DNA from: Paulownia fortunei
Taxonomy: Eukaryota; Streptophyta; Magnoliopsida; Lamiales; Paulowniaceae
DNA: 64,000 bases
Reading direction: 5' to 3'
NCBI GenBank assembly: GCA_019321725.1
Contig: CM033110.1
Location: 9,851,278 to 9,915,277, forward strand
Shown: positions 1 to 11,065 of the stretch, in pieces
Layout of the letters: the number at the start of each line of letters is the position of its first letter
How positions within the stretch are numbered: the stretch's first letter is position 1
Notes under the pieces: generated by a model
What the model saw: the letters and a program-made list of their open reading frames with translations, nothing else
What the model was told of the DNA's origin: nothing
Database searches by the model: none
Program-made: the position numbers and the translations under genes

Positions 1-585
1 ATGATGGGCTGCCAACTAAATGCCACTTGAGACCTGAACCTTTATATCGAGAGAAGAAAAGGTACAAGAATAGGTGTTTTCTCAGATTGAAGGAGAAATA
101 ATATGGTAGATTTAGAGGGTTTTGAACGAGACAGAACGGACCATATGGAAGCAATTTGCCCACCCTGTTGAGGTATGCCTCAAAATGATTATTTGATGGA
201 TCAAAAGTCAGTTGCAATAGTATTGAACAAGTGGTCCAAAATATTTGATGTGACAGTGCAAAAGACGACAATGTTGAAAATTCTATTTCAACACAGCGTC
301 TACTAAGTTATTAGTTCAAAGTTATGTAGAGAAGGTATCTGATTTTTTTTTTGCATCCAGCCAAATATTTTAGGACAATTGCTCGTTGGTTGTAGCAACA
401 TTAAGGGACAACGATTTGGTTAGACAAAATTAAAATCTTTATTCTTTTTATGGAAAAAACAAAAACAAAAACAAAAATAAAAGAAAGAGAGGAAGAAAAA
501 GTAGGGAACTCTCTCTCTTTCTCTCCAAAATCATCCCTAAAGTTTTTTACATCAAAGACCTGCAGGAACTTTGCAATCTCTACTC
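1..585. other. Unassigned sequence upstream of G1 integrase
   Basis: No reading frame here resembles a retrotransposon or host protein, and stops are frequent in all frames. An A-rich stretch of repeated AAAAAC/AAAAAG units lies at about 450-510, followed by a CT-rich run near 511-530. Gypsy integrase homology begins abruptly at about 586, where the second Gypsy copy (G2) has continuous pol sequence instead. The segment is therefore probably foreign DNA joined to a truncated G1 by insertion or deletion. Its origin is unknown to me. Confidence 0.4.
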
Positions 586-1166
586 GTTCCAGAATGAAAA
601 TGGGAAAGGATCACTATGGATTTCATAACTAGTTTGCCAAATACTACTAAAGGTCATGATGTTTTTGGATTACCATTGACAGATTGACTAAGTCTGCTCA
701 TTTCCTTCCCATATGTTCTACCTATTCCATGGATCGCTATGCCCAATTATACGTTCAAGAGATTACCAAACTTCATAGTGTGCCATTATCTATAGTTTCT
801 GATAGAGATTCAAGATTTTTGTCTACTTTTTGGAGGAGAGTTTTGGGAACACAGTTATCATTCATTACAACATATCATCCTCAGACGGATGGGCAATCTG
901 AAGGAACAATACAGACGTTGGAGGATATGCTCAGAGCCTGTGTATTAGACTTCCAAGGTCAGTGGAGTAAATTCCTACCTTTGGTGGAGTTTTCGTACAA
1001 CAACAACTATTAGACTAACATTGGAATGGCTCCCTATGAAGCATTATATGGCAAAAAGTTTAGGTCTCCGATACAATAAGATGAAGTTGGTGAGAAGAAA
1101 CTTTTGGCCCAAATATGATTCGAGAGACGATAGAAGTTGTGTCACAAATTCGACAAAGAATGAAAA
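586..1166 (+). pseudogene. Ty3/Gypsy integrase catalytic core fragment (G1)
   Basis: This is the RNase-H-fold core of a Gypsy integrase, the enzyme that inserts element cDNA into nuclear DNA. Visible motifs in order are ITMDFITSLP at about 610, the first acidic residue in a DRLTKSAHF-like stretch at about 678 (reached only through a one-base frameshift), SDRDSRF at about 800, HPQTDGQSE with the catalytic Glu near 895, and LVEFSYNN near 985. All three DDE positions survive. A short deletion removes residues between the second Asp and GTQLSF, and an in-frame stop follows the last motif. The frame is then interrupted by solo LTR E1; the C-terminal part resumes at 3414. It is a dead fragment. Confidence 0.9.
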
Positions 1167-3413
1167 TGTAACACCCCTTAACCTAATTGCAGAGCCTAAA
1201 CAAGCTGATACAGTTAAGTCAAGAAATGTTAATTTCTCATCAATATTAGAGTTATGGTTTTTAAAAAAATTTCTCATTTTTAGCTATAAGAGAAAGAACT
1301 TGAATCGTTTTAAACACACCATATACATATATCAAAACTGAGTATATCTGTTTACAAAACCATAGCAGAGCAGCTTTTTTAAAAACAAAATAGAGTTTTC
1401 AAAATAAACTACAAAACAGTTCGAAGCATGTCATATGAACAAATCTCTGTCCGGCCGCTCTAGAGACTCAGTCAACCTCTAAACCTATACATTTCCACCT
1501 GCATCACATGAATCTAATGAGCTAAAGGCTCAGTAAGGTGAAACTAATGTAATAACAAATAACATATATGCACATCTCGTAAATCATTATATGTATTATT
1601 CTATTTAATAACTTTCATTCATAAATCATTCTTTAGGGCCCTTAAAGTGTGGTACCTAACTAATAGCGATAGACCGTGGTTTTCGGAACCTGTTCATAAT
1701 GATTGGCCAATAAGAGAACTAATACGGGATTTTCATACTTGGTCTTTCAACCTCAGGTATTAGCCGTATTCTATCTCATTCATTATGGCTTTCCTATATC
1801 GATTTTTCAACCTCAAGTATTTGCTACCATTTGTTGGGTCTGCCGGTCCTTCTTGCGTTCCTTGTCTACCTGACCATCAATCAAGTACCATACTCTCTTT
1901 TCAAAAACCTCATTATATCCTTAATAGTATCATGCTTCATAAACCATAAATGCATCAAACATTACATCATTTCATGATTCTTGTGATACAGCAAATGAAA
2001 GGTTCAGCTTACCTCAAGTCCACTTTGTGCTAAGTGAAGAGGTCAATCTCTTTAGAAGATAGGATGTGTTAAAGGCCTAACATAATCAAATCATGTACCA
2101 TTTAATATCCTTTTCATAAATCATTTAATCTATTCTAATTAAAATCATATACACTTTTCAATCTTTTGTAAACAATTCCATATCAATTACATAACCTTAA
2201 AAATAATGTATACTCCATATTTTACTACTAATTCAAGACATTAAATATTAGGGTAGTTATTAAATAACTAATAATTCAAACATAGTTATTAGGGCAGCCC
2301 ATAAAATATGAACACAATTCGAATTAAAATGATGTAAATTTGGTTCTAACTTAAATTGATTCTAACCTTCAATTGAGCAAACTAATTGCTATTGTTCACA
2401 ATCATTTGTAGGCACCTTCAAACACAATATAAGCATTACAAAATCAATAGAAACAAGTAAGTTAAATAATTTCACAAGACTATCAATTTTGCTAAAAACT
2501 AGCTTAACTAGCTTGGTTTTGGCTTCAAGTGTAACTTAAGTTTTCAACCATACAAAAACATACTAAAACATGTAACCATCCAAGATACTACAAATTCATC
2601 ATAAGAAACATTGAAAAAGAATATACCTCGATTAAGTTGGAATTAAGCTTCAAAATCAATGGTTTTCAAGCTTAAAAGGGCGGAAACTTGTTCTAGTTTG
2701 TGTTCTATGGATTCCTATGGATTGAATTCAATTTTTGCGAGTAAGAGAGTGTAGAAATTTGGGAGAAACTTAGGAGAATAAGGGCTGGTCATTTTTGAGG
2801 TGCTTCCACAAGAAATATGGATGAAAATGATTTCTTTGACCTTTCGAAGAGAGGTAAGTGGAGGGCTATGATTGGTTGCATCATGATTGGTGTCTTCTCA
2901 TGCCAAAAGCCACGTTTATGGGCTAGGGAGATGACAAAAAATGATGCTTTGGTATTATAATCAAGTGCAATGTGGTTTAGAATGATTTCATGCAACCTAG
3001 TCAACTAACCAATCAAATTGCACCATTTTGCATATGTTCGTAGCCAAATGTAACATATTTCAAGTAAATATTTAGGTAATTAATCACTTTAGCATATAAC
3101 TAGTATGGATCAATATAAATAATTCATTTCATGGCCATTCAGCACATTAATCTTTCTTAATCGAGATATCAAGTTTTTCACTACAAAAAGGCACTTAAGG
3201 AATATGTTAAATCAAGAAACGAAAGTTTGATCTCATATTTCATGTACTAATGTATGTTAAAGCATAACTGGAGCATATAGTAAAAATTATTCATGTTCGT
3301 ACAATAATGTTATTTGTATACCATAATTCGATAATGCTTATTGATTAGATGCATATTGATGAAAAATGCTTATTATTGGCTATGTAAGAGAGAATTGAGA
3401 ATTGGGCATTACA
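1167..3413 (-). mobile_element. Solo LTR E1 of a second Gypsy-like family
   Basis: This 2247-bp block splits the G1 integrase. On the minus strand it starts TGTAATGCCCAATTC and ends GGGGTGTTACA, the TG...CA shape of a plant Gypsy LTR. The flanks GAAAA (1162-1166) and ACAAA (3414-3418) fit a decayed 5-bp duplication of GCAAA, the sequence at the equivalent uninterrupted site in G2 near 36659. It contains no coding frame, and the track's small ORFs in it are fortuitous. A second, split copy is E2 (28265-29208 plus 40050-41035). It carries the TGAGC/GCTCA palindrome also found in the other Gypsy LTRs, at 1518-1532. Confidence 0.8.
1518..1532 (-). promoter_or_regulatory. TGAGC/GCTCA palindrome in E1
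   Basis: Perfect 5-bp inverted repeat with a 5-nt loop. The same stem with a 4-nt loop occurs in the other Gypsy LTR families of the window, always a few hundred bases from the LTR 3' end. The role is unknown: a protein site or an RNA hairpin. Confidence 0.5.
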
Positions 3414-3879
3414 ACAAACTACCCAAAATCGGCAGAAAAGAAGGGCGTTGGAGTTTGCGATAGGAGATTAGGTATTTTTGAAAGTAGCACCAATGAAGGG
3501 CATCATGCGGGTTGGGAAGAAAGGGAAATTGAGTCCCAGATACATTGGCCGATTCTCTGTGATTGAAAGAATTGGTGATGTTGCTTACTGACTAGATCTG
3601 CTGGCATCTATGTCCCTAATACACAATATATTTTATGTGTCTATGCTGAGGAAATATATTGCTAATCCCGCTCACATTCTGAAGAATGTACCAATGGAAT
3701 TAAAGGTAGATTTGAGCTACGAAGAAAAGCCTGTACAGATTTTGTTACGAGAAGTGAAGCAGCTGAGAAATAAACAGATTCCATTGGTTAAAGTGTTATG
3801 GAGAAACCAATTGGTAGAAGAGGCCACTTGGGAAAGGGAGGATGAAATGAGAACTAAGTATCCTGAACTTTTTCGGTAA
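3414..3879 (+). pseudogene. Gypsy integrase C-terminus with chromodomain-like tail (G1)
   Basis: This is the 3' part of the G1 integrase after the E1 interruption. It covers the basic linker (around FLKVAPMKGIM), the SPRYIGRFSVIERIG segment, then from 3610 the VSMLRKY motif and a chromodomain-like tail with IPLVKVLWRN and EEATWERED, ending ELFR and a TAA stop at 3877-3879. This tail is characteristic of plant chromoviruses and is thought to guide integration toward heterochromatin. An in-frame TGA lies just before the LDLLAS stretch at about 3590. The polypurine tract and 3' LTR follow within 40 bp, the expected end of a Gypsy pol gene. Assignment to the Tekay-like group is an inference from the LTR length and the tail. 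Confidence 0.88.
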
Positions 3880-3906
3880 GTGAAATTTCGAGGATGAAAT
3901 TTTTAT

Positions 3907-3918
3907 AAGAAGGGGAGA
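3907..3918 (+). other. Polypurine tract of G1
   Basis: An AAGAAGGGGAGA-type purine run lies immediately before the TGTGATACTCGAG start of the 3' LTR. It would prime plus-strand cDNA synthesis. G2 has the equivalent at 37169-37186. Confidence 0.75.
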
Positions 3919-4284
3919 TGTGATACTCGAGCCTCTTACTACTCACATGGCCAAATTTGATTCATGCATTACATATTAATTGCATGTTATTTGTATTTAT
4001 ATTGATATCATATAATTCATTTTATTTTATACGACGTTCTTAATCATTAAACTTAATTTTGAAGCTTTCGCACGGTATTGACTATCGAATCCCCTAACCT
4101 AAATGGTAAGTTACAAATTAGGATAAGAAGAAAATTAGGTATCAATATGATGAATATTACTCGATTATACATTATAATTTTTAGAAGTGTTAAAAGTGTT
4201 ACTAGTAAGTTTATACGGTTTAATTTGATTTGATCAAGTTATTTCAATAGTATATATTTGTAAATTAACATACTTGGGATATTG

Positions 4285-7167
4285 TGTAACACCCCCCCCA
4301 TTCCTACACAACCATATATATATATATAATTTGACATGATAGAACCTGTGTGCATGCATGGAATATTTTTTTTTTTTAACATTTTAAGAAAAGCTAAATC
4401 ACTTCTTACATACACAACCTTGTTTAAAATAGAAGGATCAGTATTTATATAAAAACACAACACCCACAACGACCACAATATTTACATACTTAATTACAGT
4501 AAAGTTTTAAAAGAGAAATATAGTACCAATCCAAAAACATAATACACCAGACTCAAAATATAACAAGCCAACAAAATAGCCCAACAGGTCGTCATCCATG
4601 TACACACTCCCTCAAACACCTGCAGGAGCTCCAACAGCCAACCAGCCAGCCAAAGATGCTTCAAGTATCATAATACTCACCTACAATGCATAAACTATAT
4701 GAGCTAACGCTCAGGAAGTAAAGATTATGCATGTCAAAGAATAATCCACAATATCAAGTCATGCAACTCAAAATGCTATGCTCACAATGCAATTTTATGC
4801 ATCAAAATATTTCTCTCAAAATCATTTCTTTCTTGGGCCCCTGACCAACGCTACTATCTCATGCACCGGAAAAGAGCTCTGTATACCGCCATAATCCAAT
4901 GGCCAATAATCATATAAGCATGCAAATCCATGCATACTCATACGCATGCAAATCCATGCACGCGAACCTGCAAATCCATGCATAACACCATGCAAATCCA
5001 TGCATGCTTCGGTACACTAGTAGTGGTCAACAAAATATTTTCCTTTCTCTGAATCATGCCGTGCAATGCAAGATTTATCACAATGCTAGTATATGATGCA
5101 TGCACGTGCTAATGACAATGCCCATGTATGTATGCTCAATGGAGAGCCCTCTACTATGCACATATGATTTATGATATTACATATAATTCACACATCTACT
5201 CTGTCTATGCATTGTAGTTGCAAATGAATCTTTACTTACCTTTCACTTGGTTGGTGGCTTAGTCTAAATTTGTTTAGTATTCCTCTCCAACCTTAGATGT
5301 AAAATAGCCTGTAATATTACCCAACATCAAGCACCATTCCCAATTTGGCAAGTTGAAAGCACAAAATCTCATACTAGACCTTAAACACCAAGCTATAAGC
5401 TAACAATCAAGCTTTCACAAACTAGAACCCAATATAGCCCCTCAAATACCTCAATTTCTCATCTTAAATACATGAAAACATCATGTAATTGAATTATTAT
5501 AACTCTAATAGCATGTACCTAATTGTTAACACTCAATAGCAACATGTCTAGGTTGAAACATGCTATGTGATCAAATGTGGCAGATTCACATTTTCATATT
5601 TTCTTGCTGTCAAGTTTAGTTGCATGATAATTTTAACATCCCTAAACATATCCAATCACTCCAAAAATTTTACCACACTTATATAACATGTATGTAAATG
5701 TAACCATATCATAGAATTGCTAAAAATCACGGATATAGCTTCCCAAGTTCAGCTCTCTTCACGACATACTGAAACAGATTATTTCCTACCGTGACAGTTT
5801 TGCACACTTCATGACATTAATGGTTTTGGCACCCTTAAGTATATTCAATCACTCCAACATTTTCACCATACTTAGATAACATATATAATGAGACAACCAG
5901 GTCATATTATTACCAAAAATAATCGATTTAGCTCCCTTAATTCAGTTTCCTTCACAGCACACCAAAACAGATTTTGCTATTTTGGCAGTTTGAGTGTTTC
6001 TCCAATATCATTCTCTATTTCAATTTCCAACTGATAAAAATTCATTCCAATACTCTTAACTCATATATGGTCATGTAAATGGTAATAATCATAGGTTTTA
6101 TTCAACATACCATACACTTTTGAAGTCTAAAACACAAGAAAACAGTAAGATGACAGTTTCTGCCACAAGTATTTCCTATTAAGTGTTTGTGATCAAAAAC
6201 CCTTTCTTTGTGCACCAAAGTCTAACTAAAAACTTCCTAACACTTTTATAAGAGATATTGAAAGATTAATAAGCCATAAAACCATTCATAATAATCTGAA
6301 AACCAAAGGCAAAACCATAGATAAGTGTTACCTATGCAGATTTTGAGGCTAACTTGATGGTAATCACTTCTTCTTTGCTTTTCTTGCTTTTATTTCAACT
6401 TGGAATCAATTTGGATCACATGGAGACCTTAAGGTGTGTGTTTGGAAGATGAAAATGTCTGAAATGAGGGTCTGGTCGTTGCTTAAGGGTGAAGGGTTTG
6501 AGGTGTTAGCTTGAGATGTTAGCTTAAGCTTAATAAGAAAGCACGAGGTGGCAAGTAAATGGCAAATCTGATTTTCTCCCTTATCTTTCAGCCCTAATCT
6601 TGTGTGTCTCATCTATTTTTATTTGGTTGCAACCTATCTTAATCACCATTCATTCCCATAGGTAATTCCTATGTCCGTTCATTCGATCTCCAAACCGATT
6701 CGCATCCGATTCTTAAAGAATTATCTAGTTTGCATTTCTAAAATCATATGCACATAAGAGCCTTGTAATATGATACTTAATTCATATTATATCATGTCCA
6801 ATATCCCAAGTATGCTAATTTACAAATATATACTTTTGAAATAACTTGATCAAATCAAATTAAACCGTATAAGGTTACTAGTAACACTTTTAGCACTTCC
6901 AAAATTATAACCTATATATCCCATCTATATCTAATATTGATCCACCTCATTTTCTTCTTATTTCAATATAAAATCAACTACTTAGATTAAGAAATTCAAT
7001 AACTAATATCGTGCAAGAGCTTCAGAATTAAGTTTAATATTCAAGAATGTCGTATAAAATGAAATAAATTACGCAATGTCAATAGAAATGCAAATAGCAT
7101 ATAAAATTAACATGTAATGCATGAATCATATTTAGCCATATGAGTAGTAAGAGGCTCGGGTATCACA
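4285..7167 (-). mobile_element. Solo LTR S1 (2883 bp), TSD TATTG
   Basis: Complete long Gypsy LTR in reverse orientation, reading TGTAACACCCC at the left edge and GGGTATCACA at the right. Exact TATTG duplications flank it at 4280-4284 and 7168-7172. No internal region or second LTR is present, so it is a solo LTR formed by recombination between the two LTRs of a former element. It sits inside the 3' LTR of G1. By eye its closest relative in the window is S3 (41036-43933). The RY-rich repeat cluster, TGAGC palindrome (4700-4713) and a TATATAAAT-type box near its left end are all present. Confidence 0.92.
4916..5108 (-). repeat. CATGCA-rich minisatellite with adjacent CACGTG in S1
   Basis: At 4916-5010 a 14-16-bp unit, ATGCAAATCC or its close variants, recurs and gives at least seven CATGCA cores in under 100 bp. 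At 5097-5108 TGCATG abuts CACGTG. CATGCA is the RY core bound by B3 factors (ABI3/FUS3/LEC2), and CACGTG is the G-box/ABRE core bound by bZIP factors. Regulatory use is an inference. Confidence 0.55.
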
Positions 7168-7652
7168 TATTGGACATGATATAATGTGATTTAAGTATCA
7201 TATTACAAGGTCCATATGTGCATATGATTTTAGAAATACAAACATGACAAGCATTTAAGAATTAGATGCCAATCGATTTAGAGGTCGAATGAACGATTAA
7301 GAAATTAAGGTAGAATTTATTAACCAATCATACAAAAATTAAAATAGGTTGTAAATAGATAAATCAATAATGAGAAACACTAGATTACAGCTGTATAAGA
7401 TGTGTGTAACATCAGGTTTGAACCACCACTTGACACCTCAAGCTCTGCTATCTCAAGCTCTGCCATATCAAACTACCAGTTCAACCTTTCTTCATTTCTA
7501 TTCTTGAACCACGACCAAAAACTATTTTCTAAGCTATTTCACCTCCAAAACCTCTATATTAAATTTTAGAATTTGCTCCCAAGTGAGCTCCAAGTGAAGA
7601 AAAAGTGAAGGAAGCAAAGGGAAGTAAGGAGGAACAAGTAGAGACTTAAAAT

Positions 7653-8786
7653 GCAATTAGATTTATTTTTATGTAGATTATGATTTTAATTATTTTGATT
7701 TAATTAAAATGAGGCCTGCGAGTCTCACCTTTGTTCATTTTCTCTTGATGTAATTTCTATCTCCTTTATATGTACATCCCTTGGACTTGTTCCAAGGTTT
7801 CTTATAGAATACTAAAAGTAATGAGTGTAGCATAGTTGGTATGGTTTTTTTTTTTTTGTAATTTTTTAGTGGACAATACAAGAAGATGGAGCACGATGGA
7901 GAAATAAGGAGTGAAGATCCATATATGCATGGGATGCATATATGTAATAGTAAGGTCTATAGTCATTTTAATTATCATCCTAGATTGACCATTGATCTAC
8001 TTTGGCTCAAGTGGATTACATAGGAATAAAGGCCGATGATCACCCATAGTCTATTTTCCTTATGATATTTTACTTTGTTTAGCATCATTAGGATAGAAAA
8101 TAATAAACATGATAATTATAAGATGAGACCTTACATGACAAACAAACCTACATGTTTCCCTCACTTAAAAATTCATTTCAAGTCTAAAAAAGCTTAGGTT
8201 ATAATTTGAAGGTTTATATAAAAAATAAACGGGTCATATTGGGCGATGCCCAATCATCTATGCTTTTCATCAAAAAGTAGTGACATGTGATAAGCTGCTG
8301 AACTAAGTGCATTAGCCACGAGTCGTGGGATATGCTAAGTATGGAAAGTTGTGATCACTACTTAGCTCAGTGATGCCCATGGAGAGGGGCATCTAAATGT
8401 TAGCCATAAGTCATAGGATGTTTAGGGGTTTCACTTACACGGATGTTTTAATGGGTCACATTTGACATTAAATACCATTTGGGATCATAGTATTGGGGCA
8501 TATGGGGAAAGATGAAGAAAAATATCTTAAAGATTGCATAGTGATGCAATTGTTAATGTGTGGCCTACCTTTTGGTTTTGTCATATGGGCTCCTAACATT
8601 AGGGTGTCTGATAAAGTCAATTAGACTTTAAGCTTACTTGGAAATTGAATTTCCTGAAATTCCATTATGAGGGTAATGGAATTTGAAAAAAATTATGGGA
8701 AACATTTATAATATAAGACCTTGTTATAAATGAATGCTTAGTCGAATGAATGCTTATTTTTTACTTCGTATTATTTTGTAGAATTA
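7653..8786 (+). other. Copia leader (C1), 5'-truncated
   Basis: Non-coding sequence upstream of the C1 gag, homologous to the leaders of C2, C3 and C4. A shared landmark is ATTAAAATGAGGCCTGCGAG near 7704. It also holds the ATTGGGC/GCCCAAT hairpin (8238-8254), two copies of a box related to GAGTCGTGGGATATGCTA (8312-8339 and 8400-8424), and an 11-bp poly-T near 7846. Its PBS-proximal start and the 5' LTR are missing at the join with the G1 LTR. The equivalent leader in C3 exceeds 2 kb, long for a Copia element. Confidence 0.7.
8238..8254 (+). ncRNA. Leader RNA hairpin (C1)
   Basis: ATTGGGC, a 3-nt loop GAT, then GCCCAAT: a perfect 7-bp stem in the Copia leader. The same stem is at 22780-22796 in C2. 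At 46415-46431 in C3 one pair is changed on both arms. Confidence 0.5.
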
Positions 8787-9289
8787 ATGGCTAAAAATCA
8801 AATTACATCTATCTTGGACACCAACAAATTTCTTTCGATTGGCTGAAGAACCTTCGAATTCTCTTGGAATCCAAAAAGAGGGCTTACGTTCACCAAGTTA
8901 TGTTGTTGTTGGAATCTCTTGCAGATGCCACTGACAAGGAGCTTGTCAAACATCACAAGCAAGTTTACAATGATGTTCAAGCTTGGTGCTACATAATAGC
9001 ATCTATGTCGAATGAGTTATAGAGACAACATTAGGGTATGGCACATGCTGCTAGCATCTTGCTTCACTTACAAGAGTTGTTTGGTAAACACATGAGGCAA
9101 GTAAGGTACTCTGTCTCAAATGAGCTTTTTAGATGCCGTAAAGTTGAGTGCTCTATGATTCATAAACATGGATTGAAGATGATAGGTCTCATTGAAAGGC
9201 TTGAATCCTTAGGAGTCATTATGAACAATGAACTCTACTTGGATCAAATTCTGCAGTCTCTGCCTAGCTCATTCGACTCCTTCAGGATT
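8787..9289 (+). pseudogene. Copia gag fragment (C1)
   Basis: Capsid (gag) of a Ty1/Copia element. It starts at ATG 8787 with MAKNQITSILDTNKF. A frameshift near 8835 moves to FDWLKNLRILLESKKRAYV, then DATDKELVKHHKQVYNDVQAW and MSNEL with a stop near 9020. The third segment from 9038 carries the leucine-rich HAASILLHLQELFG and HGLKMIGLIERLESLG. LQSLPSSFDSF normally leads into VVNFNMNK, but here the coding sequence stops at 9284 and the 3' LTR begins at 9290. The CCHC knuckle and all of pol are absent, so a deletion joined mid-gag to the polypurine/LTR boundary. Confidence 0.85.
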
Positions 9290-10456
9290 TGTTAAACTAG
9301 TGCTCGGTGCGCTAATTAGATTGGGCATTTTTTATATTCTTGTATTTGTAAAATAGTATTTTTCAAATATTATTAATAAAATAGGCATTTCTTTATCTTT
9401 TATTATGTATGTTAATTAGATAATGTCCCTAGACCAAACTTAGCTATGGGACATGGTCGAACAATTGATAATGCCCACAAAATATGCCTTTAAGGCTTTG
9501 ACCTTAAATTTGTTCTGAGTTGAGGGCTTTTTGAGATAGGACATCAAATAGCCCGATAAGACTTATACATGCGATGTATGCTCGCATGAGAAGGATATCT
9601 CACAATATAGACTTTAGCGTAGTGATGTTAGTACATGTATGAGGGTGTCTATTAAAGAATTACACTGAACAGGCCCACTAGAAATTCTTAGTTGGATACC
9701 TTGTCTGTCGAAGTAAGATTTTCCATGTTTCAAAATTATACGACTATTCCTTAGATGTGAGGTACCATGGTAGCCTTATACACGTCGTGTTCCATTTTAA
9801 TGTATCATCTGATTGTCTGGCAATCATAAAGGAGATACCTTGGATGTTGTATTGGCGTGTATCGAGGCTAATGAGTGGCCAACAAAGGATCTATCACTTG
9901 CCTAGTAGAACAAGTGAATATCCTATGTTTTTATAGTTTATGACTCAGAAGCCCTTAGCCAAGACAAGATGAATGTTAGATGGGGTTTTCCAATGATTCA
10001 GCATGAGCTACTAGAACTTGAAATGGAATCATAATTTTTGAGTTATTTAGAGTTTTGACTTATAATCATTACCCTAGACTCAATGATAGATTAGATGATA
10101 GAAAATTCTTACGTGTATGACACTCATAATTGAAATAGATTCGCATGCTATTTCACCTAAGACTAAGTAGTCATGATACATTTACTAGGCATTTTCATGA
10201 CTTATGAGGTTATTAGAATTAAGGAGTTAATTCCAAGCAGATTAATTAATTGGATTAATTAATCGAAATAATTATTATTCATAAGTTGCAAATATTGCAA
10301 GTTTACTACTAGCTTTGTTGTCAACCTAAAGGTTCACAAATAATTTGGGATGGAGCATTTCAAATTTAGGAATTAATCCAAGGAGTTGAATCCAAATAAT
10401 TAATAGAGATTAATTAATTAATTAGTGCTTAATTTAATTCGAGGAGTTGAATTACT
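9290..10456 (+). mobile_element. Truncated 3' LTR of Copia C1
   Basis: The start TGTTAAACTAGTGCTCGG aligns with the Copia LTR starts at 53107 (TGTTAGAGTAGTGTCC) and 56577. About 1.17 kb of a roughly 2.1-kb LTR remains, ending in the AATTAATT-rich zone. It stops at about 10456, where minus-strand Copia pol (C2) begins. The missing part would include the TATA box and R-U5. Confidence 0.8.
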
Positions 10457-11065
10457 ACGTATAGATCCATTTGTAGCCGATGGGTACTATACCTTGTGGT
10501 GGATCTATCAAGGTCCATACCTTGTTAGAGTACATGGATTCCATCTCAGTTTGGATGGCTTCTTGTCATATCCCTGAATTAATCTCCGACATCGCTTCTC
10601 CATAATTCCTTGGATCATAATCCAAAGAACGCTCCTTCTTGTTGTTTTCCAATAAAAGACCTTATCTCTCAGGTGGTCTCGAGATCCTTTCAGATTTCCT
10701 AGGAGGCTGTGTGATAGAAATGTTAGTTTTGAGTGGTTCTGTCGCTATTGTCTTTTGTGCGACACTTTGTGGTTCTTGAATTTCTTCAAGCTCTACAACC
10801 TCATATTTTCTATCAAATAGAAACTCCTTCACTAAGAAGGTGGCATTCCTCGAAACAAATACCTTTTGTTTCGAAGGGTCGTAGAAATAGTATCCAATAG
10901 ATTCCTTTGGATACCCCACAACTTACATAAGGTTGATCTAGCATCTAACTTATCTCCAACCGGCTACTTCATGTAAGCAGGTCATCCCCATACCTTAAAG
11001 TACTTATATGAAGGGGTTTTGCCACACCATATTTAGTATGGTATTTTAGGAACTGACTTACGTGG
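10457..11065 (-). pseudogene. Copia pol: integrase C-terminus and RT start (C2)
   Basis: Reading leftward from the S2 insertion: LLNRVPRKSVPK (split by S2), a stop-containing stretch with KYFKVWG, then the 10662-10919 frame with GYPKESIGYYFYDP, KVFVSRNATF and KSERISRPPER. This is the integrase C-terminus and linker. Below it, the first reverse transcriptase block reads EAIQTEMESMYSNKVWTL and GIVPIGYKWIY. The frame is cut off at about 10457, so the RT active site and RNase H are lost. The product would have been part of the Copia polyprotein; several stops make it non-functional. Confidence 0.85.

Larger units (their letters stand above)
3919..7652 (+). mobile_element. 3' LTR of G1, interrupted by S1 and truncated
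   Basis: The LTR starts TGTGATACTCGAGCC right after the polypurine tract. It runs to 4284, is split by solo LTR S1, and resumes at 7173 with GACATGATATAATG, matching the unbroken order in S5 near 25605. Homology to the S2 LTR ends at about 7652, so roughly the last 2 kb of this LTR is missing. A Copia leader begins there without a target duplication, so the end is a deletion or recombination join. Confidence 0.8.

Noticed and set aside
450..632. Lys/Glu-rich 60-residue frame
   Set aside because: It is the translation of A-rich simple sequence, and its end overlaps integrase in another frame.
2789..3004. Minus-strand frame in E1 with a partial match at 40706-40963 in E2
   Set aside because: Both copies are homologous LTR DNA. 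The two frames have different lengths and shifted ends, and no domain is visible, so coding conservation is not supported.
8798..8980. 60-residue minus-strand frame
   Set aside because: It is the antisense shadow of the plus-strand Copia gag, whose motifs are clear.
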